DNA of 64,000 nucleotides, from positions 1,798,001 to 1,862,000 of the forward strand of contig NZ_FWXV01000002.1 in NCBI RefSeq assembly GCF_900176515.1, in the 5' to 3' direction. Below the pieces are notes generated by a model, which saw only the letters and a list, made by a program, of their open reading frames with translations, did not search any database and was not told the origin of the DNA. Shown one piece after another: positions 53,041 to 61,854 of this stretch (positions are counted from its first letter, which is position 1; each line of letters starts with the position of its first letter). The DNA comes from Kibdelosporangium aridum (GTDB lineage Bacteria > Actinomycetota > Actinomycetes > Mycobacteriales > Pseudonocardiaceae). The position numbers and the translations under genes were made by a program.

Positions 53041-54452
53041 ATCAGCCGCGCGGTCAGATCCGGCGTGGCCATGTCCGGGTCGAACGGATAGAGCGGACGG
53101 ACGATCTGCTTGTGCCCCAAGCGGAGCAGGTCCTGATCGACACCGCCTGGAGTCAGTGCCAGCAACCAGCCATTGGCCAGGTTGTAGAGCTCTGGCTCCA
53201 GGTATCCGATTTTCACCACCGTCAGGTCGGCATGTGCCGGATCAAGGTCGAGGTCCGTGAAGTCCTTGACATGGTGGTACGGCTTGCGGCGCTCGGTGAT
53301 GATCACGTGCAGGCCGCCGGACTTCACCACCACGATCGTGCCGCCGACCGGATCCTCGTGCACCTTCACCACCGTGCCGGACAAGGGAACCGGGCCGGCC
53401 GGGCCGGAGTCGATCTTGCCGCCGACCATCAGCTCGACCTCGCCGCCGCCCTTGGCGATCGCGACGGACTCAGGGTCCACGATTGAGGCGTAAATGATTG
53501 TGTGCGACTTATATGCCCGCAATACGCGAAGAGTCCAGGAGACATCGCCCGCTCCACCCGCGGTCGGGTTGTCACCGGAGTCGCTGATGAAGAACGGTCG
53601 CGCGTCGCTGGCCAGGCCTTCGCGGATGCAGTGATCCAGCGATCCGGTCGGCGCGACGAACGCGAACTCGCTGCGGACCCGCCAGTAGTCGTTCGCCAGC
53701 TTGGTCGCCTGCCGCTGGACGAGCTCGGCGTCGTCACCCATCACGACAACCGCCGCCTGGCAACGAGGTTCGTCCGCCCACGCGTAGCCGACCCAGATCG
53801 AAGCATCCAGGATCCCTTCCATGGCTTCGATTTCCTCGATCTGACCGTACAGGCTCTTGGCCGGTTCGATGCGTGTGCTGGTCTTCTCGCCGGGCAACAG
53901 GACCGGGACCTGTACCCAAGCCAGGTGCGGCTTCCCGCCCTCGTGCAGCCGGGCGACGAGGTTACGCGCGGCCCTTTCCTTTGTCTGCCAGGCATCTTCG
54001 TGTGGCGCCATGCGGTAGCACGTGACCAGGTCGAGGTGCTGGACGAAGTCGTACGACACGTTGCCGTGCAGGTCCATTGAAGCCGAGATCAGCACATCCG
54101 GTCCGACGGCGGCGCGGACCGCTTGTGCCAGATCGGCTTCGGCGTCGAGCATGCCGACCACACTCATGGCGCCGTGGATGTCCAGCAGCAGCCCGTCCAG
54201 CGGACCGGCTTGTCCGATCCGGTCCAGGATTTCGGCTTTGAGCTCGTCGTACACGTCCTTCAATACGGCTCCGCCGGGCAATGAGACCGCGTGCAGCAGC
54301 GGCACCCACTCGACGTCCAGCGTTGAGTCCTCGGTCCAGGTGTAGCGGGCGAGCAAGTCCGCGCCCCTGGTCACCCGGAAGTCGGCCATGCCGGTGCGAT
54401 GCGGTGAGAACGTGCTGCTCTCGATGGCGATGCCAGCGATTCCGATACGCAC
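53037..54452 (-). CDS. M81-family metallopeptidase (MlrC/microcystinase C-like)
   Basis: 471 residues. DUF1485 N-terminal domain with the zinc ligands of the family (DIHGAM, SMDLHGN, the CYRMAPHEDAWQTKERA stretch) and the MlrC C-terminal domain (ISDSGDNPTAGGAGD). MlrC cleaves the linear tetrapeptide product of microcystin breakdown; other members are cytoplasmic enzymes next to peptide importers, where they probably cleave imported peptides. Its neighbours (ROK repressor, oligopeptide ABC genes) support such a role. Three bases separate it from the ROK gene, so they are co-transcribed. Confidence 0.83.
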   Translation of the reverse strand: MRIGIAGIAIESSTFSPHRTGMADFRVTRGADLLARYTWTEDSTLDVEWVPLLHAVSLPGGAVLKDVYDELKAEILDRIGQAGPLDGLLLDIHGAMSVVGMLDAEADLAQAVRAAVGPDVLISASMDLHGNVSYDFVQHLDLVTCYRMAPHEDAWQTKERAARNLVARLHEGGKPHLAWVQVPVLLPGEKTSTRIEPAKSLYGQIEEIEAMEGILDASIWVGYAWADEPRCQAAVVVMGDDAELVQRQATKLANDYWRVRSEFAFVAPTGSLDHCIREGLASDARPFFISDSGDNPTAGGAGDVSWTLRVLRAYKSHTIIYASIVDPESVAIAKGGGEVELMVGGKIDSGPAGPVPLSGTVVKVHEDPVGGTIVVVKSGGLHVIITERRKPYHHVKDFTDLDLDPAHADLTVVKIGYLEPELYNLANGWLLALTPGGVDQDLLRLGHKQIVRPLYPFDPDMATPDLTARLI

Positions 54453-54455
54453 GGG

Positions 54456-55574
54456 CTAGTTCCTTTCCTTGCGGTGAACCTGGTGCAGCGCAAGCATTCC
54501 GGCACCGAGCGGGCCTGCGTCCGGACCGGCCTGCGCGACCGCGACCTGGAGATTCTGAGTGGCCATCGGCAGGCAACGTTCGTACAGAGCGCCACGGACG
54601 GCTGCCACGTACGGCTCCACGGATGAAAGGAGGCCGGTCAGCAGCACTGCGTGCGGGTTGAAGAAGTTGACCACTGTGGACAGTACTTCGCCGAGATGCC
54701 CACCGGCTCGCCGTACCGCTGCTGTCGCTTGTGGCTCGGCGTCGTTCGCCAGCTCCACGAGGTGCCTGGTGTCGCGTGCGCCCACGCCTCGTGCGATCGC
54801 GGCGCCGCTGGCGATGGTTTCGAGGCAGCCGGTATTGCCGCAAGCACAGAGGTTTTCGCCTGCGGCTTGCACGCGGACGTGGCTGACGTCGCCGGAAACC
54901 CCGTTGGCGCCTCGGTGTACGACACCGGAGACGATCACGCCGCAGCCCACGCCGGTTCCGGCCTTGACCACCACCAAGTGTTCCGGGCCGCGGTTTCGGG
55001 TGTGCAGTTCGCCCAGCGCCACCACGTTCGCGTCGTTGTCCACCGCGACAGGGATGTTGAGCCGTTCGGTCAGCCAGTCCCGTACTTCGAAACCGTGCCA
55101 GCCTGGCATTCGCGCGGGCCGCTCGACTCGTCCGTCCTCGAAGTTCACCGGTCCGGGCAGGCCGACGCCGAGTCCCAGAAGCCGTTGCCCGGCAAGGATT
55201 TGCTTCAGGTCGCCGACGATCTCCAGCAGGCCGGTCAGACAGGCTTCGGGACCTTCGGTGATGTCCAGTTCGGTCTCGGTGAGGTGCAGGCGTTCGCCGG
55301 ACAGGTCGTACGCGGCGAGCCGCACATGTTGGGCGCCGAGGTCCGCGCCGACCACGTAACCACCGTCGCCCGCCGGTTTGAGCACGCGGGGTTTGCGTCC
55401 GCCGCGAGATGGGCCTTCGCCGGTCTCGGTCAGCAGGCCTGCGTCGATGAGTTCCTGGACGCGCAGCGAGACGGTCGATCGGGCGAGGCCGAGGATGCGC
55501 GCGAGATCCGTGCGGGAGGAGGCCTCGCCGGAGGACACCAGCCGCAGGATCTCGGCCGTGGACGCTTGCGGCAT
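54456..55574 (-). CDS. ROK-family transcriptional regulator
   Basis: 372 residues. MarR-type winged helix (SRTDLARILGLARSTVSLRVQELIDAGLL) followed by a ROK sugar-binding domain with VGADLGAQHVRLAA (phosphate motif), VDNDANVVALGEL and the zinc-binding CACGNTGCLETIASG. Divergent from the solute-binding protein gene across 140 bases, with a TTCGA-AA-TCGAA palindrome near its own start. Predicted to repress the block in response to an imported sugar or amino sugar. The protein may be kinase-inactive; several ROK repressors are. Confidence 0.87.
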   Translation of the reverse strand: MPQASTAEILRLVSSGEASSRTDLARILGLARSTVSLRVQELIDAGLLTETGEGPSRGGRKPRVLKPAGDGGYVVGADLGAQHVRLAAYDLSGERLHLTETELDITEGPEACLTGLLEIVGDLKQILAGQRLLGLGVGLPGPVNFEDGRVERPARMPGWHGFEVRDWLTERLNIPVAVDNDANVVALGELHTRNRGPEHLVVVKAGTGVGCGVIVSGVVHRGANGVSGDVSHVRVQAAGENLCACGNTGCLETIASGAAIARGVGARDTRHLVELANDAEPQATAAVRRAGGHLGEVLSTVVNFFNPHAVLLTGLLSSVEPYVAAVRGALYERCLPMATQNLQVAVAQAGPDAGPLGAGMLALHQVHRKERN

Positions 55575-55587
55575 ATGCCCTCCTTTG

Positions 55588-55599
55588 TTCGAAATCGAA
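55588..55599. promoter_or_regulatory. Candidate ROK operator
   Basis: TTCGA-AA-TCGAA (55588-55599) is a perfect palindrome 14 bases upstream of the ROK repressor start and about 115 bases upstream of the divergent solute-binding protein gene. It suits autoregulation by the ROK protein. Confidence 0.5.
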
Positions 55600-55714
55600 T
55601 CAAGTTACGCCGGAAACGTTATATCAACCCAGATCTTACGACGATGGGTCTTGTTTTTTGTTCATCCCAGGGATTAGCGTCCGGCAAATCACCGACCGAC
55701 CCCGGGGAGGCGCG

Positions 55715-57490
55715 ATGTCCCGCCGTTTGCTGACCGCTGTGCTCGCTGCGGCACTGCTCGCGGCAGGCTGTAGCAGCTCTTCAGGCTCTGGGCAGTCCAC
55801 AGCCCAGAACGGCACGGTCACCTTCGCGTTGCCGCCCAACGCGACCCCGAACTGGATCCTGCCGCTGAGCATTCCGGGGCATTTGGCAACGTACAACTCG
55901 AGCATCTACCAGCTGTTGTTCGTGCCGTTGATCACCTACAACGGCACTTCGGGCACGGTCGGCTTCGACGAGAAGGCGAGCGCGGCTCGCAAACCCGAGT
56001 ACAGCGCCGACGGCAAGACCGTCACGGTGACCCTGAAGGACAACCTGACCTGGGCAGACGGCTCGAAACTGACCACAAGGGACGTCGAGTTCTGGTACAA
56101 CCTGGTCAAGTACAACAAGACCGAGTGGGGTGGCTACGCCAAGGGGCGGATGCCCGACAACATGGTCGAGTTCAAGACGATCGACGAGAAGACCTTCCAG
56201 TTCGTACTGGACAAGCCGTACAACCCGGACTGGTTCACCGCGAACCAGCTGGTCAACGTCCGCCCGATGCCGCAGAAGGTGTTCGACAAGACCTCGGCCG
56301 ACGGCGCGATCGGCGACCACGACCGCACCGAAGCCGGCGCCAAGCAGGTCTTCAGCTTCCTGGTGGGACAAGCGAAAGACCTGCCGACCTACCAGACCAA
56401 TCCACTGTGGAAAGCCGGAAACGGCCCGTTCGCGGTGCAGGAGTTCACCACCGGCGGCCAAGTGACCCTGGTGAAGAACCCCAAGTACACCGGCGACGAC
56501 GCCGCCAAGGTCGACAAGGTCGTGTTCAAGCCGTTCACCAGCGCCGACGCGGAATTCAACGTACTGCAGACCGGCGGAGTGGACTACGGCTACCTGGCGT
56601 CGGCCAACCTGAACCAGCGGTCCTCATTGGAATCGAAGGGCTACCAAGTGCAGCCGTGGAAGGGCTGGGCGATCACGTACATCCCGTACAACTTCAACAA
56701 CCCGCAGGCCGGCCCGATCTTCAAGCAGCTGTATGTGCGCCAGGCGATCCAGCACGCGGTGGATCAGGACTCGATCGTCAAGAACATCTGGCGTGACATG
56801 GCGGTCGCGGGCTACGGCCCGGTCCCGCAAGACCCGTCGTCACCGTTCTTGTCGGACACCCAGAAGAACAACCCGTACCCGTTCGACATCGCCAAGGGCA
56901 AAGCTCTGCTGGAGTCGCACGGTTGGACGATCGGTGCCGACGGAGTGGCCGCGTGCACAGACCCCTCGCGGTGCGGAACTGGGATCTCGGCCGGTACGCA
57001 GCTGAAGTTCACGCTGCTGGCGGAAAGCGGCTCCAAGGAGACCGACAACATGATGGCGGAGCTGAAATCCTCGCTGTCCAAGATCGGCGTGGCGCTGGAA
57101 CTCAAGCAGGCACCGCTGAACACGGTGCTGGGCAACAGCAAGGCCTGCCAGCCAACGGCGCCCGAGTGCTCGTGGCAGATGTCGTTCTTCGGCACGCAGG
57201 GCAGCTGGTACTTCAACGCGTACCCGAGCGGCGAGCGCATCTTCGGCACGGGTGCGACCTCGAATCTCGGCAGCTACAGCGACCCGAAGGCCGACGAGCT
57301 GATCGCCGCCTCGACCTCGACCGCCGACCACGACTCGATCAAGGCGTACGGCGACTACCTGACGAAGGAACTGCCAGTGATCTGGCTGCCCAACCCGGTG
57401 TACCAGATCTCCGCGGTGAAGAAGAACGTGAACATCGGCAACCAGGACCCGTTGGCAGCAATGCAACCCCAGCGCTGGACGGTTTCATGA
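55715..57490 (+). CDS. ABC transporter solute-binding lipoprotein, family 5 (peptide/nickel type)
   Basis: 591 residues from ATG 55715 (GGGGAGG four bases upstream; a longer frame starts 57 bases earlier). Lipobox LLAAGC (Cys20). Family 5 signature LTWADGSKLTTRDVEFWYNLVKYN and a typical bi-lobed domain to the end. It supplies an extracellular ligand to the DppB/DppC/DppDF transporter encoded next. Ligand not predictable; neighbours suggest a peptide or peptide-sugar conjugate. Confidence 0.9.
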   Translation: MSRRLLTAVLAAALLAAGCSSSSGSGQSTAQNGTVTFALPPNATPNWILPLSIPGHLATYNSSIYQLLFVPLITYNGTSGTVGFDEKASAARKPEYSADGKTVTVTLKDNLTWADGSKLTTRDVEFWYNLVKYNKTEWGGYAKGRMPDNMVEFKTIDEKTFQFVLDKPYNPDWFTANQLVNVRPMPQKVFDKTSADGAIGDHDRTEAGAKQVFSFLVGQAKDLPTYQTNPLWKAGNGPFAVQEFTTGGQVTLVKNPKYTGDDAAKVDKVVFKPFTSADAEFNVLQTGGVDYGYLASANLNQRSSLESKGYQVQPWKGWAITYIPYNFNNPQAGPIFKQLYVRQAIQHAVDQDSIVKNIWRDMAVAGYGPVPQDPSSPFLSDTQKNNPYPFDIAKGKALLESHGWTIGADGVAACTDPSRCGTGISAGTQLKFTLLAESGSKETDNMMAELKSSLSKIGVALELKQAPLNTVLGNSKACQPTAPECSWQMSFFGTQGSWYFNAYPSGERIFGTGATSNLGSYSDPKADELIAASTSTADHDSIKAYGDYLTKELPVIWLPNPVYQISAVKKNVNIGNQDPLAAMQPQRWTVS

Positions 57491-57502
57491 CCCCCGGTCC
57501 GG

Positions 57503-57724
57503 ATGCCCACCCCATCGCCACCCGATCTGCCGCCGCGACCCGATCTGCCGCCGCGACCCGAACAACCACCGCCACCCGAACAACCACCGCCACCCAAACA
57601 GCCCCCACCACTCCCGGGGGGCGACCCCGACGCCATTCTATCGGGATTGGCATGGTGGAAGGGGTTTTCAAGGGGCGAACCCGTGCGAACGGACCGTTCG
57701 CACGATGTTCACACCTGTGGGTGA
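57503..57724 (+). CDS. Possible small Pro-rich repeat protein
   Basis: 73 residues from ATG 57503. Residues about 8-37 are five hexapeptides (PDLPPR twice, PEQPPP twice, PKQPPP), encoded by an 18-base tandem repeat. The rest (LPGGDPDAILSGLAWWKGF...) has no known domain. It lies in the 260-base gap between the solute-binding protein and permease genes in an otherwise tight operon. Weak ribosome site and mixed codon bias, so translation is uncertain. Confidence 0.35.
   Translation: MPTPSPPDLPPRPDLPPRPEQPPPPEQPPPPKQPPPLPGGDPDAILSGLAWWKGFSRGEPVRTDRSHDVHTCG
57524..57613 (+). repeat. 18-base tandem repeat, five units
   Basis: Units at 57524-57541 and 57542-57559 (GATCTGCCGCCGCGACCC, identical), 57560-57577 and 57578-57595 (GAACAACCACCGCCACCC, identical), and a divergent fifth unit at 57596-57613. 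The two pairs look like successive duplications. Confidence 0.85.
57683..57703. promoter_or_regulatory. Palindrome upstream of the permease genes
   Basis: GTGCGAACGG-A-CCGTTCGCAC has perfect 10-bp arms around one base, 49 bases before the DppB-like start. Too tight for a good hairpin loop, so a protein-binding site is more likely; it may mark a second promoter inside the transporter operon. Confidence 0.5.
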
Positions 57725-57751
57725 CTTGCGCGCAGGCGAGGCAGGGGTGCC

Positions 57752-58705
57752 GTGGCTAGGTACCTCTTCTGGCGGGTGGTGCAGGCAGTCGTCGTGATCT
57801 TCGTGGTCACTGTCGTCGTTTTCTTCCTCCTGCACCAAATCCCCGGCGGCCCGGCGCGCGGAATCCTTGGCATCCAAGCCACCGAGGACCAGATCCAGGC
57901 CTTCGAGCACGAGCAGGGCTTCGACCAGCCGGTGCCGATCCAGTACCTGCACTACCTCGGCCGTCTGCTGCAAGGCGACCTCGGCGAGTCCTTCCAGCTC
58001 AACCAAAGTGTCGCGGACCTGATCGGTGACCGGCTGCCGAAAACCCTGGTCCTCACGATTCTGAGCACCCTCGTGGCCTTGCTGCTCGCCATCCCGCTCG
58101 GCGTGTGGCAGGCGGTGAAGCGGAACCGCCCAACCGACTATTTGCTTGGCGCACTGACCCTGCTGATCTACTCGACCCCGGTGTTCCTGGTCGGGTTCAT
58201 CTTCATCATCGTGTTCGCCATCAACGCGGCCTGGTTCCCTGTCGAAGCACCACAAGCCGACACCCTCGGCGGCATCTTCGCGGACTCACAAGCGCTTGTT
58301 CTGCCGGTGCTCACCGGTGCGGGAGTCGTGCTCGCGGTGTTCAGCCGGTACCTTCGATCGTCCGTTGTGGACAATCTGGACGAGGACTACGTCCGGACCG
58401 CCCGCGCCAAGGGGGCGTCCGAAACAAGGATCCTCACCCGGCACGTGTTCAAGAACTCGCTCACGTCCCTTGTCGCGATGCTCGGGTACTACCTGCCGGT
58501 GTTGTTCAGTGGTGCGTTGGTCACCGAGAAGCTGTTCAACTACCCGGGGATGGGTCTTCTTTTCTGGAATGCCGCCCAGACGAGTGATTTCCCCATTCTC
58601 CTTGGGGTGGTGCTGGTCCTTTCCGTCGCCACCGTCACCGGCAGCCTCCTCGCGGACGTCGCGCAGGCGCTGATCGACCCGAGGACAAGGCGGGTGAAGG
58701 CATGA
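57752..58705 (+). CDS. ABC transporter permease, DppB-like
   Basis: 317 residues from GTG 57752. Six membrane helices; the EAA loop is VRTARAKGASETRILTRHVFKNSL. Binding-protein-dependent permease of the peptide/nickel class, pairing with the DppC-like subunit encoded next (four-base overlap). Confidence 0.92.
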   Translation: MARYLFWRVVQAVVVIFVVTVVVFFLLHQIPGGPARGILGIQATEDQIQAFEHEQGFDQPVPIQYLHYLGRLLQGDLGESFQLNQSVADLIGDRLPKTLVLTILSTLVALLLAIPLGVWQAVKRNRPTDYLLGALTLLIYSTPVFLVGFIFIIVFAINAAWFPVEAPQADTLGGIFADSQALVLPVLTGAGVVLAVFSRYLRSSVVDNLDEDYVRTARAKGASETRILTRHVFKNSLTSLVAMLGYYLPVLFSGALVTEKLFNYPGMGLLFWNAAQTSDFPILLGVVLVLSVATVTGSLLADVAQALIDPRTRRVKA

Positions 58706-59553
58706 CCGGCCCGACGACACGACGACTCAAAGTCTTCAGGCGCAACAAACTCGCGGTTGTCGGCATCACCATGCTCGGGCTGCTGATTCTTTTCTGCTTC
58801 GCCGGGCCGCTTGTCTACCACACCGAACAAGTCCTGACATCGCTGCAGAACAGCAAGCTCGAACCGGGCGTGAACGGGCATCCGCTCGGCACCGACGACC
58901 TCGGGTACGACCTGCTCGGCAGGCTCATGCTCGGCGGGCAGACCTCGTTGATCATCGGGCTGTGCGCGGGTGTGCTCGCCACGATGATCGGCACTTTGTG
59001 GGGCACGATCGCGGGTTACGCGGGCGGTTGGGTCGACGCGGTCATGATGCGCATTGTCGACGCGGGTATCGCCATCCCAGCGCTTTTCCTTCTCGTTGTC
59101 GCCGCCGCGATCGCGACGCCGAGTGTGCCGATGCTGATTCTGGTGATCGGGCTTGTGTCGTGGCTTGTACCCGCGCGGCTCATGCGGGCGGAATCCATTG
59201 CCCTGAGAAGCCGGGCTTACGTCGAGTCCATGCGCGTCATGGGTGGCGGCAGTGTCCGGGCGATCGGCAAGCACATCATCCCGAATGCGATCGGCACGGT
59301 CATCGTCAACGTGACCTTCCAAATCGCTGACGCCGTTCTCCTCGTCGCGTACGTCAGTTTCCTTGGCCTCGGTATTCCACCGCCCGCGGCGAACTGGGGC
59401 GGGATGCTCAGTGACGGCCTGACTTACGCGCACGACGGCGCCTGGTGGCTGATCCTGCCGCCCGGTCTGCTGATCGTGATGACCGTGTGCGCCTTCAACT
59501 TCATCGGTGACGGGCTGCGGGACGCGTTCGACGTGAGATTCGAGGGCCGCTGA
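58702..59553 (+). CDS. ABC transporter permease, DppC-like
   Basis: 283 residues from ATG 58702, overlapping the previous stop. N-terminal OppC-type region, a typical GTDDLGYDLLGRLMLGGQTSL segment, and the EAA loop YVESMRVMGGGSVRAIGKHIIPN. Six helices. It overlaps the ATPase gene by one base. Confidence 0.92.
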   Translation: MTGPTTRRLKVFRRNKLAVVGITMLGLLILFCFAGPLVYHTEQVLTSLQNSKLEPGVNGHPLGTDDLGYDLLGRLMLGGQTSLIIGLCAGVLATMIGTLWGTIAGYAGGWVDAVMMRIVDAGIAIPALFLLVVAAAIATPSVPMLILVIGLVSWLVPARLMRAESIALRSRAYVESMRVMGGGSVRAIGKHIIPNAIGTVIVNVTFQIADAVLLVAYVSFLGLGIPPPAANWGGMLSDGLTYAHDGAWWLILPPGLLIVMTVCAFNFIGDGLRDAFDVRFEGR

Positions 59554-61118
59554 TGCTCGACTACGACCACCTCTCCATCACGTTCGGCGACGTCGAAGCC
59601 ACCAAGGAAGTCAGCTTCACGGTGAACCCCGGCGAAGTCGTCGCGGTCGTCGGCGAGTCCGGCTCCGGCAAGACCGTCACCGCGATGTCAGCCATGGGCC
59701 TGTTGCCGCGCAAGGCACACGTCACCGGCAAGATCATGCTCGGCGGCCGGGACGTCCAGGGCCTGGACAGTAGGGAACTGAGGGAGCTTCGCGGCAACGA
59801 GATCGCGATGGTGTTCCAGGAGCCGATGACCGCGCTCAACCCCGTGCACACGGTCGGCTGGCAGCTCGTCGAAGCGATCGAGCTGCACCAGGACATCCCC
59901 AACGCCAGGCAGAAAGCCGCCGAGTTGCTGACCATGGTCGGGCTTGACCGTCCTGAGCAGCGTCTCAAGCAGTATCCGCACGAGCTCTCCGGCGGTATGC
60001 GGCAACGGGTGATGATCGCGATGGCCATCGCGTGCGATCCCAAGGTGATCATCGCGGACGAGCCGACCACCGCACTCGACGTCACCGTCCAGGCCGAGAT
60101 CCTCGACCTGCTCAGGGAACTGCGAAACAGGCTCGGGACCGCGATCGTGCTGATCACCCACAGCATGGGCGTTGTCGCGGACCTGGCTGACCGAGTCGTG
60201 GTGATGTACCGGGGCGAAGTCGTCGAGCAGGGCGGCGTTGAGGACGTGCTGCTCCGGCCCAGTCACGACTACACCAAACGCTTGCTCAAAGCGGTGCCCA
60301 GGCTGGGCAGCGGATCACGGCGGGCCGAGGTGGTCACCGAGCCGGTGCTGAAGGTCCAGAACCTCGTGGTGTCCTTCGGCGGTCAGCGTGCGGTCGACGG
60401 AATCTCCTTTGAAATAGGCGAAGGCGAAGTGCTTGGGCTCGTCGGTGAATCCGGCTCCGGCAAGACGACCGCCGGACGTTGTGCCGTCGGCCTGCAGAAG
60501 CCGACCGAAGGCGTCGTCGAGCTGTTCGGGCAGGACATCGCCAAGCTCTCGACCCGCAAGATGCGTCCGCTCACCGCCCGGCTCGGCATGATCTTCCAGG
60601 ATCCAGCGTCCTCTTTGGACTCACGGATGACCGTCGCTGAATGTGTCGCGGAACCGTTGGTCTTGCACAAAGCCAAAAACCACAAGGAAAGAGTCGCGGA
60701 ACTGCTGGACGCCGTCGAACTGGGTGCCGCGACCAAGGACCGCTACCCGCACGAGCTGTCCGGCGGGCAACGGCAACGGGTCAGCATCGCCCGGGCACTC
60801 GCGCTGGACCCCGACCTGCTGATCGCGGACGAGCCGACGAGTGCCCTGGACGTGTCCGTGCAGGCCAGCATCCTTGAGCTTTTCCTTGACCTGCAACGAC
60901 GACTGAAGTTCTCCTGCTTGTTCATCAGCCATGACCTCGCGGTGGTGGACATGCTGGCCAACCGGGTCGCCGTGATGCACCGCGGCAAGATCGTCGAACA
61001 AGGCAGCCGAGCCGACGTGTTCGGCAGCCCGCAGGAGGACTACACGCGGCGGTTACTGGCCGCCGCGCCCGTTCCCGACCCGGTTGAGCAGCGCGAACGA
61101 CGGGTCAGCCGCGGATGA
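59553..61118 (+). CDS. ABC transporter ATPase, fused DppD-DppF type
   Basis: 521 residues from ATG 59553. Two nucleotide-binding domains in one chain. First: Walker A GESGSGKT, signature LSGGMRQRVMIAMA, Walker B VIIADEPTTALD. Second (from about 275): GESGSGKTTAGR, LSGGQRQRVSIARA, LLIADEPTSALD. Each domain has the usual C-terminal oligopeptide-ABC region. Energises peptide import with the two permeases. The 3' end overlaps the convergent CutC gene by 14 bases. Confidence 0.93.
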   Translation: MLDYDHLSITFGDVEATKEVSFTVNPGEVVAVVGESGSGKTVTAMSAMGLLPRKAHVTGKIMLGGRDVQGLDSRELRELRGNEIAMVFQEPMTALNPVHTVGWQLVEAIELHQDIPNARQKAAELLTMVGLDRPEQRLKQYPHELSGGMRQRVMIAMAIACDPKVIIADEPTTALDVTVQAEILDLLRELRNRLGTAIVLITHSMGVVADLADRVVVMYRGEVVEQGGVEDVLLRPSHDYTKRLLKAVPRLGSGSRRAEVVTEPVLKVQNLVVSFGGQRAVDGISFEIGEGEVLGLVGESGSGKTTAGRCAVGLQKPTEGVVELFGQDIAKLSTRKMRPLTARLGMIFQDPASSLDSRMTVAECVAEPLVLHKAKNHKERVAELLDAVELGAATKDRYPHELSGGQRQRVSIARALALDPDLLIADEPTSALDVSVQASILELFLDLQRRLKFSCLFISHDLAVVDMLANRVAVMHRGKIVEQGSRADVFGSPQEDYTRRLLAAAPVPDPVEQRERRVSRG

Positions 61119-61839
61119 CCGACATCAGCGCCGCGACCCCGTCGGCGTCGGTCTCGAAGTGGTCGAACCCTTCCGGCACGCCGACGCCCGCGAACGACAC
61201 CGCATCGCCTGCAGCACCGCGCACCGGCGCGCGGACACCTGCGTGCACATCGGAAACGCCAGTCGCGGCGATGACGTCCAGGACGTTCGAGGCCCGGACG
61301 CCACCGCAGGCCATTACCTGGATGTCGTCGCCCGCCTGCGCGACCAGCGACTTGATCAGCGGTGCGCCGTCCAGCGCCGACCGCTGCTGCCCGGAGGTCA
61401 GCACCCGCTTGAAGCCCAATTCCATGGCCTGCTCCAGCACCCGCTGCGGCGAAGCGCTCACGTCGATCGCCCGGTGCAACGTGACTGGCTTGTACTCGGC
61501 GGCGTCGATCAACGCCTCACACGCCGGATCCAGCAGGCCGTCCTCACCCAAAGCGCCGACCACGACCCCGTGCGCGCCGGATTTGTCGGCGCCATGGATG
61601 TCTCGGACCATCACCGATATCTCGTCCTTCGAGTACCGGAAGTCGCCCGGCCGCGGCCGGATCAACGCGTGCACTTCGGTGTTCCCGGCACGGATCGCGG
61701 CCAGTTCCAGCAGCGCCCAGCTCGGCGTCAGGCCGCCGTCGGACAGCGAACTGCACAGTTCGACCCGGTCCGCGCCATGCCTGGACGCGATCCGGACGCC
61801 CTCGATCGACTCCACACTGATCTCCACCCGCACTGCCAT
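61105..61839 (-). CDS. cutC: CutC-family protein (copper homeostasis annotation)
   Basis: 244 residues from ATG 61839. TIM-barrel CutC family: VEISVESIEGVRIASRHGADRVELCSSL at the N-terminus, HALIRPRPGDFRYS, VMVRDI, VTLHRAID and VLTSGQQ. CutC was first linked to copper tolerance in E. coli, but a metabolic (isomerase- or deglycosylase-like) role is also debated. Its position between a peptide importer and a ROK kinase favours an enzymatic step in breakdown of an imported molecule. Start is only 15 bases from the divergent kinase start. Confidence 0.87.
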   Translation of the reverse strand: MAVRVEISVESIEGVRIASRHGADRVELCSSLSDGGLTPSWALLELAAIRAGNTEVHALIRPRPGDFRYSKDEISVMVRDIHGADKSGAHGVVVGALGEDGLLDPACEALIDAAEYKPVTLHRAIDVSASPQRVLEQAMELGFKRVLTSGQQRSALDGAPLIKSLVAQAGDDIQVMACGGVRASNVLDVIAATGVSDVHAGVRAPVRGAAGDAVSFAGVGVPEGFDHFETDADGVAALMSVIRG

Positions 61840-61854
61840 GATCGCGAGTATCCA

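Noticed and set aside
57524..57613. Tandem repeat considered as CRISPR
   Set aside because: Units are contiguous, 18 bases, without spacers, and no cas genes are present.
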